A DNA stretch of 64,000 nucleotides from Cryobacterium sp. Y11 (GCF_002929535.1 NZ_PJJO01000055.1:124001-188000); one strand, 5' to 3'. Shown: positions 1-9,386, counted from the stretch's first letter. The notes: generated from the letters alone by a model not told the origin. A program made the numbers and translations.

Positions 1-394
1 GCAGGCAGGTCCCGAACAGAATCGCATACATAAACGGTTTATTGAAGCGCATCGAATATCGGGAGAGCGGGTAGGCGGCGAGAACGGAGGCCACCACGGT
101 CACGACCGATGCGCCAGCCGAGAGTAGAAAGCTGTTCCACAGGGGCCGAAAAGTGAGATCGGGGGTGAGCACCGCCCGAAAATTCTCTAGCGAGAGCCGG
201 TCGGGAATTTGCGTCTGATAGCTCGCCCGCACGTCGAGCGAGGCGAGCACGAGCCAGGCCAACGGCAGCAGAAAACACAGCGCAATGAGCACGAGAACGC
301 CATTAACGAGCAGCGCACTGACCGCCTTTTTCGGCGAGGCGACGGATGCTGCCGGTCGCGTCACAGCCGGGACCACTGCAGCGAAATCGGTCAC
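1..394 (-). CDS. Carbohydrate ABC transporter permease, MalG type (3' part outside window)
   Basis: Reading the minus strand from a GTG at 394 gives VTDFAAVVPAVTRPAASV, then a hydrophobic segment (ALLVNGVLVLIALCFLLPLA) and the sequence ENFRAVLTPD, followed by a second membrane segment. This is the usual N-terminal layout of MalG-type permeases: a first helix, a periplasmic loop ending in ENF, then the first helix of the transport domain. The start lies only 2 nt after the stop of the upstream MalF-type gene, and its ribosome site (AAGGGGTAAGG) overlaps that stop, so translation is probably coupled. Together with the next two genes it should form an inner-membrane sugar importer. The EAA loop that contacts the ATPase is beyond the window edge, and no ATPase gene is visible here, so a shared MsiK-type ATPase is likely (inference). 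Confidence 0.85.
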   Translation of the reverse strand, partial: MTDFAAVVPAVTRPAASVASPKKAVSALLVNGVLVLIALCFLLPLAWLVLASLDVRASYQTQIPDRLSLENFRAVLTPDLTFRPLWNSFLLSAGASVVTVVASVLAAYPLSRYSMRFNKPFMYAILFGTCL

Positions 395-396
395 CC

Positions 397-1341
397 TTAC
401 CCCTTACTCGGGCGCAGCGCGCGAATGTAGATGATGGAGAAAGCCGCACCAATGAGAAGCATCACGGTGGCGATCGCCGTGCCGTAGCCGATATCACTGA
501 ACCGGAAGGCTTCCTGGAAAGCCATCACCGGCAGAATCGTGCTCTGGTTGCCCGGGCCGCCAGCGGTCATCACCCAGACCAAGGTGAAGACCGACAGGGT
601 CTGCAGGGTGATCAGCATGAGGTTGGTGGTGATGCTCGATTTAATCATCGGAATGGTGATCAGGAACAGCCGTTTCGCCCCACCGGCTCCGTCGATCATT
701 GCCGCCTCAGTAATTTCGATCGGCACGTCGCCCAGGGCCGCCCGATAGACCATCATCGAAAACGCGGTACCGCGCCAGACGTTGGCGAGCACGATGGCGA
801 GCATCGGAAAGCTGTACAGCCAGTTCGGACCGGTCATGCCGAGTGCGGCCAGAATCTGATTAAGGGTGCCATCCTGGCTGAAATAGGCGTAGGCCACGAA
901 GGCCGCGACAATCTCGGGTAGCACCCAAGCCGCGACGACGCAGGTGCCGACCACGCCGACCACGGCACTGTTCGCGCGGTTCATGAGCAGGGCGATGCCG
1001 AGGCCGAGAAAGTTCTGTCCAATGATCGCCGACGCCACCACGAACACCACGGTGAGCCAGAGCGAGAGCGGGAAGACCGGGTCGGAGAACAGGCGCAGGT
1101 AGTTGTCGAAGCCGATCCAGGCCGGATTTTGCGCGTTCGTACCGGTGAGTGAGGCGTTCGTGAAGGAGCCGTAGAACGACCAGACGACCGGCCCAGCGAG
1201 AAAGATCAGCAGCAGGACGATCGCCGGCACTACCGGAAGCAGCCGCCACGCCGGAGACGGCCGGCGTCGCCGACCGCCCCGCCCGGCGGGCCCGGCGGAG
1301 GCCGGACTCGCCGGGGCAGATGCGATCAGCCCGGCGGTCAT
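397..1341 (-). CDS. Carbohydrate ABC transporter permease, MalF type
   Basis: The 314-aa protein has a basic, Pro/Ala-rich cytoplasmic N-terminus (about residues 1-32), a first membrane helix at about 35-57 and five further hydrophobic segments. The EAA loop, EAAMIDGAGGAKRLFLITIP at about residues 212-231, is the site that docks on the ABC ATPase and identifies a binding-protein-dependent permease. Length and topology are normal for the MalF/UgpA group. It starts 3 nt after the binding-protein gene and ends 2 nt before the MalG-type gene, so the three form one operon. The transported sugar cannot be deduced from sequence; the neighbourhood contains no glycosidase to hint at it. Confidence 0.93.
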   Translation of the reverse strand: MTAGLIASAPASPASAGPAGRGGRRRRPSPAWRLLPVVPAIVLLLIFLAGPVVWSFYGSFTNASLTGTNAQNPAWIGFDNYLRLFSDPVFPLSLWLTVVFVVASAIIGQNFLGLGIALLMNRANSAVVGVVGTCVVAAWVLPEIVAAFVAYAYFSQDGTLNQILAALGMTGPNWLYSFPMLAIVLANVWRGTAFSMMVYRAALGDVPIEITEAAMIDGAGGAKRLFLITIPMIKSSITTNLMLITLQTLSVFTLVWVMTAGGPGNQSTILPVMAFQEAFRFSDIGYGTAIATVMLLIGAAFSIIYIRALRPSKG

Positions 1342-1343
1342 CG

Positions 1344-2699
1344 TTACTCGGTGACCTTGTCCGCACCTACGATGCCCTCGACGGCCGCGTCATAGGCGGC
1401 CGCAGCATCGTCGACGCTGAGCTGCCCGGTGATGACCGCTTCCGTTGCGGCCTGAACCTCGGCGGAGATCTTCGGATAATCCGACGTCGCTGGCCGATAG
1501 TGGGTCACCGACACCAGGTCAGTGACCGCTTCCACGAAGGGGTTCGCCTCGAGGTAGCTGGGTTCGCTCGCGACATCCGTGCGCACCGCGATCTGCGAAT
1601 TGTTGATGTTGTACCAGAGCGCGTTTTCCTGGTTGAGCGCGAGGGTGAGAAATTCGAAGGCCAGGTCGGCGTTCTTTGTCTTCGCTCCGACGGCGAGAGT
1701 CCAACCGCCCGACATACTCACGCCCTGCGGGGCATCGCCATCTTGGGTGGGGAAGGCCGCGACACCCATATCATCGATGTATTCTGGCCAGGCATATGAG
1801 CCGCCTTCCTGCCAAAAGGACGGGGTGTATGAGCCCTCGACCGTTCCTCCGAGTTTGCCCTGCGGGAAGAGCTCGCCGAAGACCTTCTTCCACACGTTGG
1901 CGTCGAGCGCCTCGGCCGGGGTCACGGCCAGCTTCTCGTCGTAGAGCGTCTTGAGAAATTCGAGCGAATCCTTAAACCCCTCGGAGCCGACGACCCATTT
2001 TTGCTCATCCTCGTTGTACAGCTCGTCGCCGGTGCCGTAGAGCAGTTCGTAGAAACTCTGCATGACGGTGCCCTCGCCGGTGCCCTTGCCGGCATACATA
2101 TTGAAGGGTACGACGTCGGGCTGGCTTACTTGAATGGCGCGCGCTGCCTTGAGGATGTCGTCCCAGCTCTCCGGTTGCCACGGCACGGTGATTCCAGCAG
2201 CTTCGAGTATCGGCTTGCTGTACCAGATTGCGCGGGTGTCGGTTCCGAGCGGGACGGCGTAGATGCTGCCGTCGTCTCCCATTCCCGCCGCCTTGGCCCC
2301 TTCGTTGAACTGGGACCAGTCATCCCAGCCGTCAACGTGATCGTCGAGGTTGAGCAGGTAACCGGCGTCGATATCGGAGCGCAGACGGAACGTGTCTTCG
2401 TAGAAGACGTCGGGGGCGGTCTCTGCCGACTGCTGGGACAGCGCGAGCTTGGTCGAATAGTCGTCGTCGTTCGCCTGGATCGGTTGCAGTTCCACGGTGA
2501 CCCCCTCATGGGCGGCCTCAAATTCGGGCTTGATCTTCGTGAAGAGAGTGTCGAGGGCAGTGAAGGAATCCGTCTCCTGATAGACGATCTTCAGGGTTTG
2601 AGCGTCTCCGTTGTCTTCTGCGGTCGGTGAACAGCCGACCAGCGCGACCATCGAGGTCGCCGCCAACACAGACACGGCAAGTCGTACAGTGCGATGCAT
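1344..2699 (-). CDS. Extracellular sugar-binding lipoprotein of an ABC importer
   Basis: The 451-aa protein begins with a lipoprotein signal peptide: basic MHRTVR, a hydrophobic core and the lipobox VALVGC with the lipidated cysteine at residue 23. The mature part has the family-1 (MalE/UgpB-like) solute-binding pattern, including GSIYAVPLGTDTRAIWYSK around residues 140-165 and a GGWTLAVGA segment near the C-terminal third. It should sit on the outer face of the membrane and deliver a sugar or oligosaccharide to the two permeases encoded directly downstream on the same strand. It is the first gene of the operon, so the promoter should lie in the roughly 120 nt between 2700 and 2822. The ligand is unknown. 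Confidence 0.93.
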   Translation of the reverse strand: MHRTVRLAVSVLAATSMVALVGCSPTAEDNGDAQTLKIVYQETDSFTALDTLFTKIKPEFEAAHEGVTVELQPIQANDDDYSTKLALSQQSAETAPDVFYEDTFRLRSDIDAGYLLNLDDHVDGWDDWSQFNEGAKAAGMGDDGSIYAVPLGTDTRAIWYSKPILEAAGITVPWQPESWDDILKAARAIQVSQPDVVPFNMYAGKGTGEGTVMQSFYELLYGTGDELYNEDEQKWVVGSEGFKDSLEFLKTLYDEKLAVTPAEALDANVWKKVFGELFPQGKLGGTVEGSYTPSFWQEGGSYAWPEYIDDMGVAAFPTQDGDAPQGVSMSGGWTLAVGAKTKNADLAFEFLTLALNQENALWYNINNSQIAVRTDVASEPSYLEANPFVEAVTDLVSVTHYRPATSDYPKISAEVQAATEAVITGQLSVDDAAAAYDAAVEGIVGADKVTE

Positions 2700-2822
2700 G
2701 GTGCTCCTTTGCTCCGAGATGCCCCCGCGGCCAGATGCCGGCCATACGGCCTTATCTGTGGCGATACTAAATCAAATGGATGCGTTGGACAAGGCCACAG
2801 CGAGCACGCACCAGGGACACAC

Positions 2823-2854
2823 AACGGCCCCGCCACGGAAGTGACGGGGCCGTT
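2823..2854 (-). terminator. Rho-independent-like hairpin downstream of pckG
   Basis: A perfect 10-bp inverted repeat, AACGGCCCCG at 2823-2832 and CGGGGCCGTT at 2845-2854, has a 12-nt loop and lies 11 nt after the pckG stop codon. The stem is very GC-rich, but no long T run follows it on the minus strand, so termination is inferred from position and stem strength. Confidence 0.65.
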
Positions 2855-2865
2855 AGCTGCGCGAA

Positions 2866-4716
2866 CTAGTCCTTGAGGTGGTAGCGCACGCTCGCGAGCT
2901 CGGCCCGAAGCGCCGGCGGCACGCGGTCGCCGAACTTGTCGAAGTATTCCTCGGTCAGGTCGCATTCGGCGAGCCAGCTGGTCTGGTCGATTGCGAACAG
3001 TTGGTCGACGGATTCCTCGGACAGGTCGAGACCGTCGAGGTTCAGTCCGCCCGTGGTCGGGAGCAGGCCGATCGGGGTATCGACGGCGTCAGCAGTGCCC
3101 TCGATGCGGCGAATCATCCATTCGAGAACCCGCGAGTTCTCGCCGAATCCGGGCCAGATGAAGCCGCCGTCCGGGCCCTTGCGGAACCAGTTCACCTGGA
3201 AGATCGCCGGGGCGTTGGTGCCAAGTTCCTTGCCGACCTTGAGCCAGTGGCCCCAGTAGTCGGCCATGTTATAGCCGCAAAACGGGAGCATCGCGAACGG
3301 GTCGCGACGCAGCTCGCCAACGATGCCGTCGGCCGCCGCGGTCTTCTCAGACGAAATCGTGGCGCCCATGAACACGCCGTGCTTCCAGCTGCGCGCTTGG
3401 GCGACCAGTGGAACGTTGGTCGCGCGGCGTCCTCCGAAGATGATGGCGTCGAGGGGCACGCCGCCGGCGGCTTCCCAGTCGTCGGCGATCGACGGGCACT
3501 GGGCAGCTGCAACGGTGAAGCGCGAGTTGGGGTGGGCTGCTGTACGGCCGGAGTCGGGCGTCCAGTCCTTGCCCTGCCAGTCGATCAGGTGGTCCGGGGC
3601 CTTGTCGGTGAGGCCCTCCCACCACACGTCTCCGTCGTCGCGCAGGGCGACGTTGGTGAAGATGGTGTTGCCCCACATCGTGGAGACAGCGGTCGGGTTG
3701 GTCGTTTCACCGGTTCCGGGGGCGACTCCGAAGAAGCCGGCCTCTGGATTGATCGCCCAGAGACGGCCGTCTTCGCCCTGGCGCAGCCAGGCGATATCGT
3801 CGCCGATAGTCTCGACCTTCCAGCCGGGGATGGTCGGTCGCAGCATTGACAGGTTCGTCTTGCCACAGGCCGACGGGAAAGCTGCGGCAACGTGGAACAC
3901 GCCGCCCTCGGGCGAGATCAGCTTGATCAGCAGCATGTGCTCGGCCAGCCAGCCCTGATCGCGGCCCATCACCGAGGCGATGCGCAGGGCGAAGGACTTC
4001 TTGGAGAGCAGGGCGTTTCCGCCGTAGCCGGAACCGTACGACCAGACCTCGCGGGTGTCTGGAAACTGCACGATGTATTTGTCGTCGTTGCAGGGCCAGT
4101 CGACGTCGGGGCGGGTGATGCCCGACTGGTCGACGAGCGGGTACCCGACGCTGTGCACGGTGTGCACCCACGGGTCGCCAGCTTCGATCATGGTCAGCAC
4201 GGTTTCGCCCATGCGCGTCATGATGCCCATGTTGAGCACGACGTAGGGGGAATCGGTGATCTCGACGCCGAGCTGGGAGATGGGGCCGCCGAGCGGTCCC
4301 ATCGAGAATGGCACGATGTACATGGTGCGGCCGCGCATACTGCCGGCGAAAACACCGCGGAGTTCCGCGCGCATTTTGGCCGGTTCGGCCCAGTTATTGG
4401 TGGGGCCGGCATCCGCTTCATCGTTGGAGCAGATGAACGTGCGATTCTCGACACGGGCGACATCTTTCGGGTTGGTGCGGGCGAGGAAGCTGTTGGGGCG
4501 CCACTCTGGGTTGAGACGGATGAGCTGGCCGGAGGCGACAAGCAGCTTGGAGAGCTCATTGGCCTCACGCTTGGAGCCGTCGCACCAGACGATGGCGTCG
4601 GGCTCGGTCAGGCGGGCAATCTCATCGACCCACGCCTGCAGGTTGGGGTCGGTACTACCGGTACGCGTCGGGTACGCGTCGCCATTGGTCTGAAGGGAAG
4701 AGGTGGTGAGGGTCAT
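2866..4716 (-). CDS. pckG: Phosphoenolpyruvate carboxykinase (GTP)
   Basis: The enzyme converts oxaloacetate and GTP to phosphoenolpyruvate, CO2 and GDP, the entry step of gluconeogenesis in cells growing on acetate or aromatic acids. At 616 aa it has the normal length of GTP-type enzymes. The nucleotide-binding P-loop [14 protein letters not shown] is at about residues 279-292 with the reactive cysteine at 284. Other conserved blocks are [12 protein letters not shown] (226-237) and the [12 protein letters not shown] guanine-site region. It is transcribed divergently from a RamB-like regulator of acetate metabolism, and acetyl-CoA synthetase lies at the other end of the window, which fits a role on C2 substrates. 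A strong hairpin follows the gene. Confidence 0.98.
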   Translation of the reverse strand: MTLTTSSLQTNGDAYPTRTGSTDPNLQAWVDEIARLTEPDAIVWCDGSKREANELSKLLVASGQLIRLNPEWRPNSFLARTNPKDVARVENRTFICSNDEADAGPTNNWAEPAKMRAELRGVFAGSMRGRTMYIVPFSMGPLGGPISQLGVEITDSPYVVLNMGIMTRMGETVLTMIEAGDPWVHTVHSVGYPLVDQSGITRPDVDWPCNDDKYIVQFPDTREVWSYGSGYGGNALLSKKSFALRIASVMGRDQGWLAEHMLLIKLISPEGGVFHVAAAFPSACGKTNLSMLRPTIPGWKVETIGDDIAWLRQGEDGRLWAINPEAGFFGVAPGTGETTNPTAVSTMWGNTIFTNVALRDDGDVWWEGLTDKAPDHLIDWQGKDWTPDSGRTAAHPNSRFTVAAAQCPSIADDWEAAGGVPLDAIIFGGRRATNVPLVAQARSWKHGVFMGATISSEKTAAADGIVGELRRDPFAMLPFCGYNMADYWGHWLKVGKELGTNAPAIFQVNWFRKGPDGGFIWPGFGENSRVLEWMIRRIEGTADAVDTPIGLLPTTGGLNLDGLDLSEESVDQLFAIDQTSWLAECDLTEEYFDKFGDRVPPALRAELASVRYHLKD

Positions 4717-4896
4717 GTGCTGGCCTTTCCGGTCGCCGGGTGGAGGTGAAAGCGTTCAAGAAAAAGTTGCGAAATGGTCTGGCCGACGTTGTGCACAACC
4801 ATAATTTCGTCCTACACCCTAAGAATGGCCTCGCTTTGGGCCTCTAACGGCGATATTGACACTTAAGAAACGCGATTCTTTAGATATCGTTAAGGA
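4717..4896. promoter_or_regulatory. Divergent pckG-ramB promoter region with three operator-like elements
   Basis: The 180-nt gap holds (a) AAAAAGTTGCGAAA near 4762-4774, loosely like the corynebacterial RamB site built around TTTGCAAA; (b) a perfect 12-bp palindrome GTTGTGCACAAC at 4788-4799; and (c) a TTGACA -35-like hexamer at 4856-4861 followed by an almost symmetrical AAGAAACGCGATTCTT at 4865-4880, which lies just upstream of an AT-rich TAGATAT. Element (c) sits between the presumed -35 and -10 of the regulator gene, a position that suits autorepression. The promoter assignments are inference. Confidence 0.45.
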
Positions 4897-6339
4897 ATGT
4901 CGCCTCAGCCTTCCGATCTGATCATGCTCGGCCACCGCATTCGCCACTTTCGTGGAGAGCGCGGGCTCACCCTGGACCAACTCGGGGAGCGCGTGCACCT
5001 CGCCGGCAGCCAGCTGTCGCTGATAGAGAACGGGCGTCGGGAGCCGAAGCTGTCGACCCTGCAGGATCTCGCCACCGCCCTCGCGGTCGATCTGGCCGAA
5101 CTCTTGCGCCGGGAAGCTCCCAACGACCGGGCAGCGCTGGAAATTGAGCTCGATCGGGCCCAGAAAAATCCGCTCTACGGGGCGCTTGGCCTGCCGGTCG
5201 TCAAGGTCACCAAGGGGATGCCGCTGCCCGCCATCGAATCGCTGCTCGGCCTGCACCGTGAGCTGTCCCGCCGGGCCAGCGAGGCCATCGCAACGCCGGA
5301 AGAGGCGCGGCGAGCCAATACCGAGCTGCGCGAGCGGATGCGCGAGCAGGGCAACTACCTGCCCGAGATCGAGGAGCTCGTGGAGGAACGGGTGCGGGCG
5401 AGCGGGCATGTCTCGGGAGCCCTTACCCATCGAGAGGTCAGCGTTATGGCCGATCAGCTCGGATTCAGCCTGATCTACGTGAACGACCTGCCGAACTCCA
5501 CCCGGTCGGTGACCGATCTGGCCAACGGGCGCATCTACCTGCCGCCGGCCTCCATTCCCGGCGGGCACGGCCTGCGGTCGATGGCGTTGCAGGCGATGGG
5601 GCACCGCCTGCTCGGGCATGAACGACCGGGCAGCTACGCCGAGTTCTTGTGGCAGCGGCTCGAGATTAATTATTTCGCGGCGGCCTGTTTGATGCCGCGG
5701 GAGGCATCCGTTGCCTTTCTGTCGAATGCGAAGCAGGAACGCGAGCTGGCGGTGGAGGATTTTCGTGACGCCTTCGGGGTCACTCACGAGGCGGCAGCAC
5801 TGCGGCTGACCAACCTTGCCACCTCACACCTCGACATGACGCTGCACTTTCTGCGCGTGAACGGCGACGGCGCCCTGCAAAAGGGATACGAAAATGACGA
5901 CCTACCGTTTCCGGCCGACGTGACCGGGTCAATCGAGGGGCAGTATGTCTGCAAACAATGGAGCGGGCGCACGGCGTTCACGCACACCAATCGCACCACC
6001 GAGTTCTACCAGTACACCGACACCAGCGCTGGCACGTTCTGGTCGGCAACCCAGACCGGGTCAACGGATGCGGGTGAGTTCGCGATCAGCGTCGGCGTTC
6101 CGTTTGCGCAGGCGAAATGGTTTCGGGGGCGCGAGACCACCCAGCGCACGGTGTCGCGCTGCCCGGACGAGTCGTGCTGTCGACGTCCCAGCGCGGAGGC
6201 AGCACAGCGCTGGGCTGGCAGGGCCTGGCCGAGCGCCCGGTTGCACGCGCACGTGCTATCGCCGCTGCCGTCCGGAACGTTTCCGGGGGTCGACGACTCC
6301 GAGGTATACGCGTTCCTGGAGGCGCACGCGGCCGAGTAG
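4897..6339 (+). CDS. ramB: RamB-like XRE-family regulator with ImmA/IrrE-like and acyl-CoA-regulator domains
   Basis: The 480-aa protein has an XRE helix-turn-helix at about residues 10-66 (LGHRIRHFRGERGLTLDQLG, then LSLIENGRREPKLSTLQDLA). A middle region resembles the IrrE/ImmA peptidase fold, including a GHRLLGHE segment in place of a clean HExxH. A C-terminal short-chain-acyl regulator domain contains CPDESCC. This is the architecture of actinobacterial RamB/ScfR regulators, which control acetate and propionate genes. It diverges from pckG. The start codon directly follows AAGGA with almost no spacer, so the mRNA may be nearly leaderless. A decayed copy of its last codons lies about 2 kb downstream. 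The name rests on architecture and neighbour; a MutR- or ClgR-type function cannot be excluded. Confidence 0.82.
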   Translation: MSPQPSDLIMLGHRIRHFRGERGLTLDQLGERVHLAGSQLSLIENGRREPKLSTLQDLATALAVDLAELLRREAPNDRAALEIELDRAQKNPLYGALGLPVVKVTKGMPLPAIESLLGLHRELSRRASEAIATPEEARRANTELRERMREQGNYLPEIEELVEERVRASGHVSGALTHREVSVMADQLGFSLIYVNDLPNSTRSVTDLANGRIYLPPASIPGGHGLRSMALQAMGHRLLGHERPGSYAEFLWQRLEINYFAAACLMPREASVAFLSNAKQERELAVEDFRDAFGVTHEAAALRLTNLATSHLDMTLHFLRVNGDGALQKGYENDDLPFPADVTGSIEGQYVCKQWSGRTAFTHTNRTTEFYQYTDTSAGTFWSATQTGSTDAGEFAISVGVPFAQAKWFRGRETTQRTVSRCPDESCCRRPSAEAAQRWAGRAWPSARLHAHVLSPLPSGTFPGVDDSEVYAFLEAHAAE

Positions 6340-6487
6340 CAGCCGTGTCGTTCACTACTGAGCAGGGGTGTTCCGCCGAAATTTCCGCAGTTCTGTCGGG
6401 CGCTGCACGTCGGGCGATACAAATCTCAAAACGGGTCCGCCGACGAGTAGGGCCGCGCGCGATGTCAGACTCACTGTACAACTCGTC

Positions 6488-8033
6488 TTAGGTGCGCCAG
6501 GGTAGTTCGGGCCAGTGAGAGCTGGCGGTGTTGGCTCGGTGGGTACGGGCGGGTCGCCAGGTCTGAGACGGGTCCCACAAGATGGGGCCGAGCACCTGGG
6601 GGCGCCCGTTGACCATTCGAATTTTCCACCCAGTGGTGTCAATGGTGTGGTGGTGAAACCAGCATAAAAGTGTTCCGTTACTGATGTTGGTCGCCCCGCC
6701 TTGGTGCCAGGGGATGACGTGGTGGACTTCGCACCAGCGTGCGGGGATGCTGCAGCCGGGGATGATGCAGCCTTCATCGCGGGCGGCGATGGCTGCGCGT
6801 TGTGTGGCGGTGAAGCAGCGGATTGTGGTGCCGAGGTAGAGCACATCACCGTTCTCGCCGAACATGACCTGCTTGTAGCCGCCGGTGCAGATGAATTCTT
6901 TCACGCGGCGAAACGATATGGGGGCTTCGATGCCGTCGATCCAGCCGACGCCGCGGCCTTGGTCAAGGTCGACGGCATTGATGTGCACCATGACGGTGGG
7001 GGCTGCGCCGCCCATGGTCGGGGTCTGCGGGTCACGTGCGGCCGCTTCACACACGGACCGGAGGATGTCGGCACGTTTTTCGCCGGCGGTGCGGCGGTCG
7101 CCGTCGAAACGGGTGTCGCCGGTGAACGAGTCGGCACTGAACGGCTCGGTGCCGGCCGTGCCGGCGTCAAGGGCAGCAGGGTCGTCGAGGAACTCGGTGG
7201 GCACGAAGATGGGTGTGCGAGACCGCGCCGACAGGAACGTGTCAAACAACGTATCCATGATTCCGCGCAGTTCGGGCGTGACGTCGGCGCGCAGCGGGTA
7301 GAGCCCGTTGCGGAGCAGGCCAAACGTCAACGTGCTCGTCGCCTCGACAACGTCGTCGTTTGGGACGGTGCCGTTGGGGTCGAGTCGGCCCTGCCATTCC
7401 ATCGCCTGCGCCCGCAGCATGTCGGGGGCGAAGCGGATGCCCGCCCCCGGCAGCCCCACAGTCTCCGGCGTGATCGCGCCGGTCGCCGACGCGACCACAG
7501 CGCGTTCGACGCGGTCGAGGTCGTCCTGCCCGACCCGGCCCTGCACAGCCGTCAGCGTGGCGGCGATGATCTCCGCCGACTCCATCCCGAGATCGCCGCT
7601 GATCAGGCCGTCGGCAATGACCGGGTAGCGGGCAGGGACGGGCAGGGACGGGCAGGCCGAGCGGGGTGCGCTCCACAGCGCCCTCGCCCAGCTTCAACCG
7701 ACGTTTGGCTTCACGGCCGGAAATGCCGACAAGCTGGGTGATGAAATCAACCCGGTTACGGCATCCGTTCTTGTACGCCAACGACCCGGCACCGAGGTTC
7801 ACTTCGGCACGCGCACCAATGTCAGTAGTCGCCCGTAGCCTGGCACCATCAACCTTGCGACCCAGCCCCTCCAAAGCCACCAGCACCGCAACAGCCTCGG
7901 AATCATCAAGCTGACCACACCGCACCCCATCGAACGCGGCCGCCAGAATCGCCCCCGCCCGAGCAATCATCGACACCCGCGAGACGGGCTCCGGGATCGA
8001 ACCGGATACTGCGGGCAGGGCGGTCAGGGTCAT
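6488..8033 (-). pseudogene. DUF222 / HNH endonuclease domain protein, frameshifted by a 10-bp duplication
   Basis: Two overlapping minus-strand reading frames together encode one DUF222-HNH protein. The 5' part starts at ATG 8033 (GGAGG ten nt upstream) and reads MTLTALPAVSGSIPEPVSRV through REAKRRLKLGEG to GLPVPA. The 3' part resumes as SGDLGMESAEII and ends with the HNH motif, CSIPARWCEVHHVIPWHQGG followed by CWFHHH. The frames are offset by a direct duplication of a 10-nt unit at 7631-7650. Removing exactly one unit restores GLPVPARYPVIADGLISGDL without a stop and gives a protein of about 511 aa, normal for the family. DUF222-HNH genes are multicopy in Microbacteriaceae and are thought to be selfish or intron-linked nucleases, but their role is not settled. 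The gene is probably inactive unless the repeat slips back or the site is frameshifted. Confidence 0.88.
7631..7656. repeat. 10-bp tandem duplication disrupting the HNH gene
   Basis: The unit GGCAGGGACG occurs at 7631-7640 and 7641-7650, and its first six bases recur at 7651-7656. The second full unit causes the +1-type frame change in the DUF222-HNH gene. Short tandem units like this expand and contract by replication slippage. Confidence 0.9.
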
Positions 8034-8310
8034 GGCGTCGATGCCTCCTTCACCCACAATTATAGCCCAGAACGCACATAAAAACGAGAAAACATCACTA
8101 AGTAAGCAATTTTTTATGGCATGTCTGTACACCCCCCACGGGGGAACATGGTCGCTTCAACCCAGCGAAGCAGCCCATCACACGCAGTGACCGGGTGGCG
8201 AGTTGAGGTACACGGGAGGTGAAATGCGGGCGAGTTAAGGCACGGGATGGCGCAGATTCCCCTCAACTCAGCGGTGAGACTGCCCGTTCTCTCTGGCGCA
8301 CGTTTCCCAA

Positions 8311-8357
8311 GGATATGCACGGTATAGGCGTTCTGGAGGCGCACGCGGCCCAGTAGC
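8311..8357 (+). repeat. Degenerate second copy of the ramB 3' end
   Basis: The stretch around 8320-8357 matches the last codons and stop of the RamB-like gene at about 6302-6340. Shared blocks are GGTATA, GCGTTC, TGGAGGCGCACGCGGCC and AGTAGC, in the same order, with one deleted base and a few substitutions. Weaker similarity (a shared CGTTTCC) extends upstream to about 8300. The two copies flank the broken HNH gene. This looks like a duplicated, decayed 3' end left by a past rearrangement or insertion. Confidence 0.7.
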
Positions 8358-8399
8358 CGCGGTGCAGCACTCCAGCAGGCAACGCCAGTTCCTGTTCGA

Positions 8400-8617
8400 C
8401 GACGGCACGGCCGTCGCGCAGGCAGTGGCCGAGTTCGCACCGTTGTGCACGGTCGTCGCTCCGGCAGCGCGCCGTGGCGACAAGATGCCTGTCGGTCGAG
8501 ATCGACCTGCTTGAGTCACCGCTGTATGACTGCTGGGTGCAAGACATTGGCCCGAGTTTTGTGGCCGGCGCGCCCGACCTGAACGCTCAGCACGCTCCGG
8601 TCAACGACCACCGGTGA
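8400..8617 (+). pseudogene. Agmatine deiminase (AguA-type) N-terminal remnant
   Basis: Two plus-strand frames carry recognisable agmatine/peptidyl-arginine deiminase blocks. AVAQAVAEFAPLCTVVAPA (about 8410-8470) resembles the helix and strand before the active site. VEIDLLESPLYDCWVQDIGP (from 8495) then continues SFVAG and matches the family block around DxWxRDxGPTFV. There is a frame change at about 8480-8495 and a stop at 8615. The remaining two thirds of the enzyme are absent. Agmatine deiminase converts agmatine to N-carbamoylputrescine. This fragment cannot be functional. Confidence 0.65.
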
Positions 8618-8900
8618 CTCGTTGATTGTGCCAGCGGCGCATCACGAAAAACGGTCCAAACGCTGTCACAATCAGCAGCGCGAACGCCCAGGCCCCGATG
8701 GTGGGCGTCATGAGGTTTGCGCCCCAGATCACCAGCGCAATCCCGGCCAGATTCAGCAGAGTGGATGCTCGCGGCTGGCTCGGCGCGCTCCGAAACAGGG
8801 GCAGCGTCGTGGCGGGGTTCGCCCGAGTGAGCCGTACGACCGAGCTGATGCTGCAGAAGCAACCAGCCAGAACGAGGATCGTGCCGAAAATCACTGCCAT
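8601..8900 (-). CDS. Small membrane protein of unknown function
   Basis: From ATG 8900 (GAGAGGA nine nt upstream) the protein has 99 aa and starts MAVIFGTILVLAGCFCSISS. Hydrophobic segments lie at about residues 2-22, 48-66 and 68-88, giving three probable membrane helices, and the C-terminus is basic (MRRWHNQRVTGGR). An in-frame ATG at 8936 would add 12 residues but has no good ribosome site. I do not recognise the family. Its 3' end overlaps the deiminase remnant on the other strand, and its neighbours are decayed, so it may itself be on the way to loss. Confidence 0.55.
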   Translation of the reverse strand: MAVIFGTILVLAGCFCSISSVVRLTRANPATTLPLFRSAPSQPRASTLLNLAGIALVIWGANLMTPTIGAWAFALLIVTAFGPFFVMRRWHNQRVTGGR

Positions 8901-9031
8901 GCCGTGGATCCTCTCAAGAGTATGTACTTCGACCATAACCTGTTCAATCTGCGCGAGTACCCGACCATTTTTTAATTAGAGAGTGCTTGCAAGTCTGACA
9001 GTATCCACTTGCCGAAACGGCTCAACCCGCG

Positions 9032-9386
9032 GTGAGGAAACCCGATGCGGCCGACCATCGCACCCTGGCCCGCGCCCACTTCGGCCTGGCCGTGGCCTTA
9101 TTCATCTATCTCGGCGCCTTTCTGCTCCTCGTGGGCAATCAGACACAGGACGAAGTGTCCGGCGCGGGGCTAACGGCTAGGCCGATGCAAACGTTTTACT
9201 CATTCCCTTTCTCGTGTTCACGCAACTGATGCAGGGCGTGCAGAACCGGGCCCGGCTGCCGAGTACACACCGGCGAGTGCTCCTGTTCGTTTTGCTCGGA
9301 ATGATTCCGTTCGCTCTTGCTGGCTGGTCGGCGTGCTCGTAGCGCTTCCGCTCGTGGTCGCGGCCGTGCGCGGAGCCCGGTCCTGA
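9032..9386 (+). pseudogene. Frameshifted small membrane protein
   Basis: Three hydrophobic pieces lie in successive frames on the plus strand. These are LAVALFIYLGAFLLLVGNQT from the GTG at 9032, NVLLIPFLVFTQLMQGVQNR then LLFVLLGMIPFALLAG (from about 9187), and LVGVLVALPLVVAAV then RGARS and a stop at 9384-9386. Together they would make a roughly 115-aa protein with about four helices, interrupted by at least two frame changes. Its end overlaps the first codon of a winged-helix regulator. In other actinobacteria such regulators often sit directly behind a small membrane protein gene, which supports one ancestral operon. Confidence 0.6.

Noticed and set aside
2878..4749. Long plus-strand frames opposite pckG
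   Set aside because: No family features, and they fully overlap a well-conserved enzyme gene.
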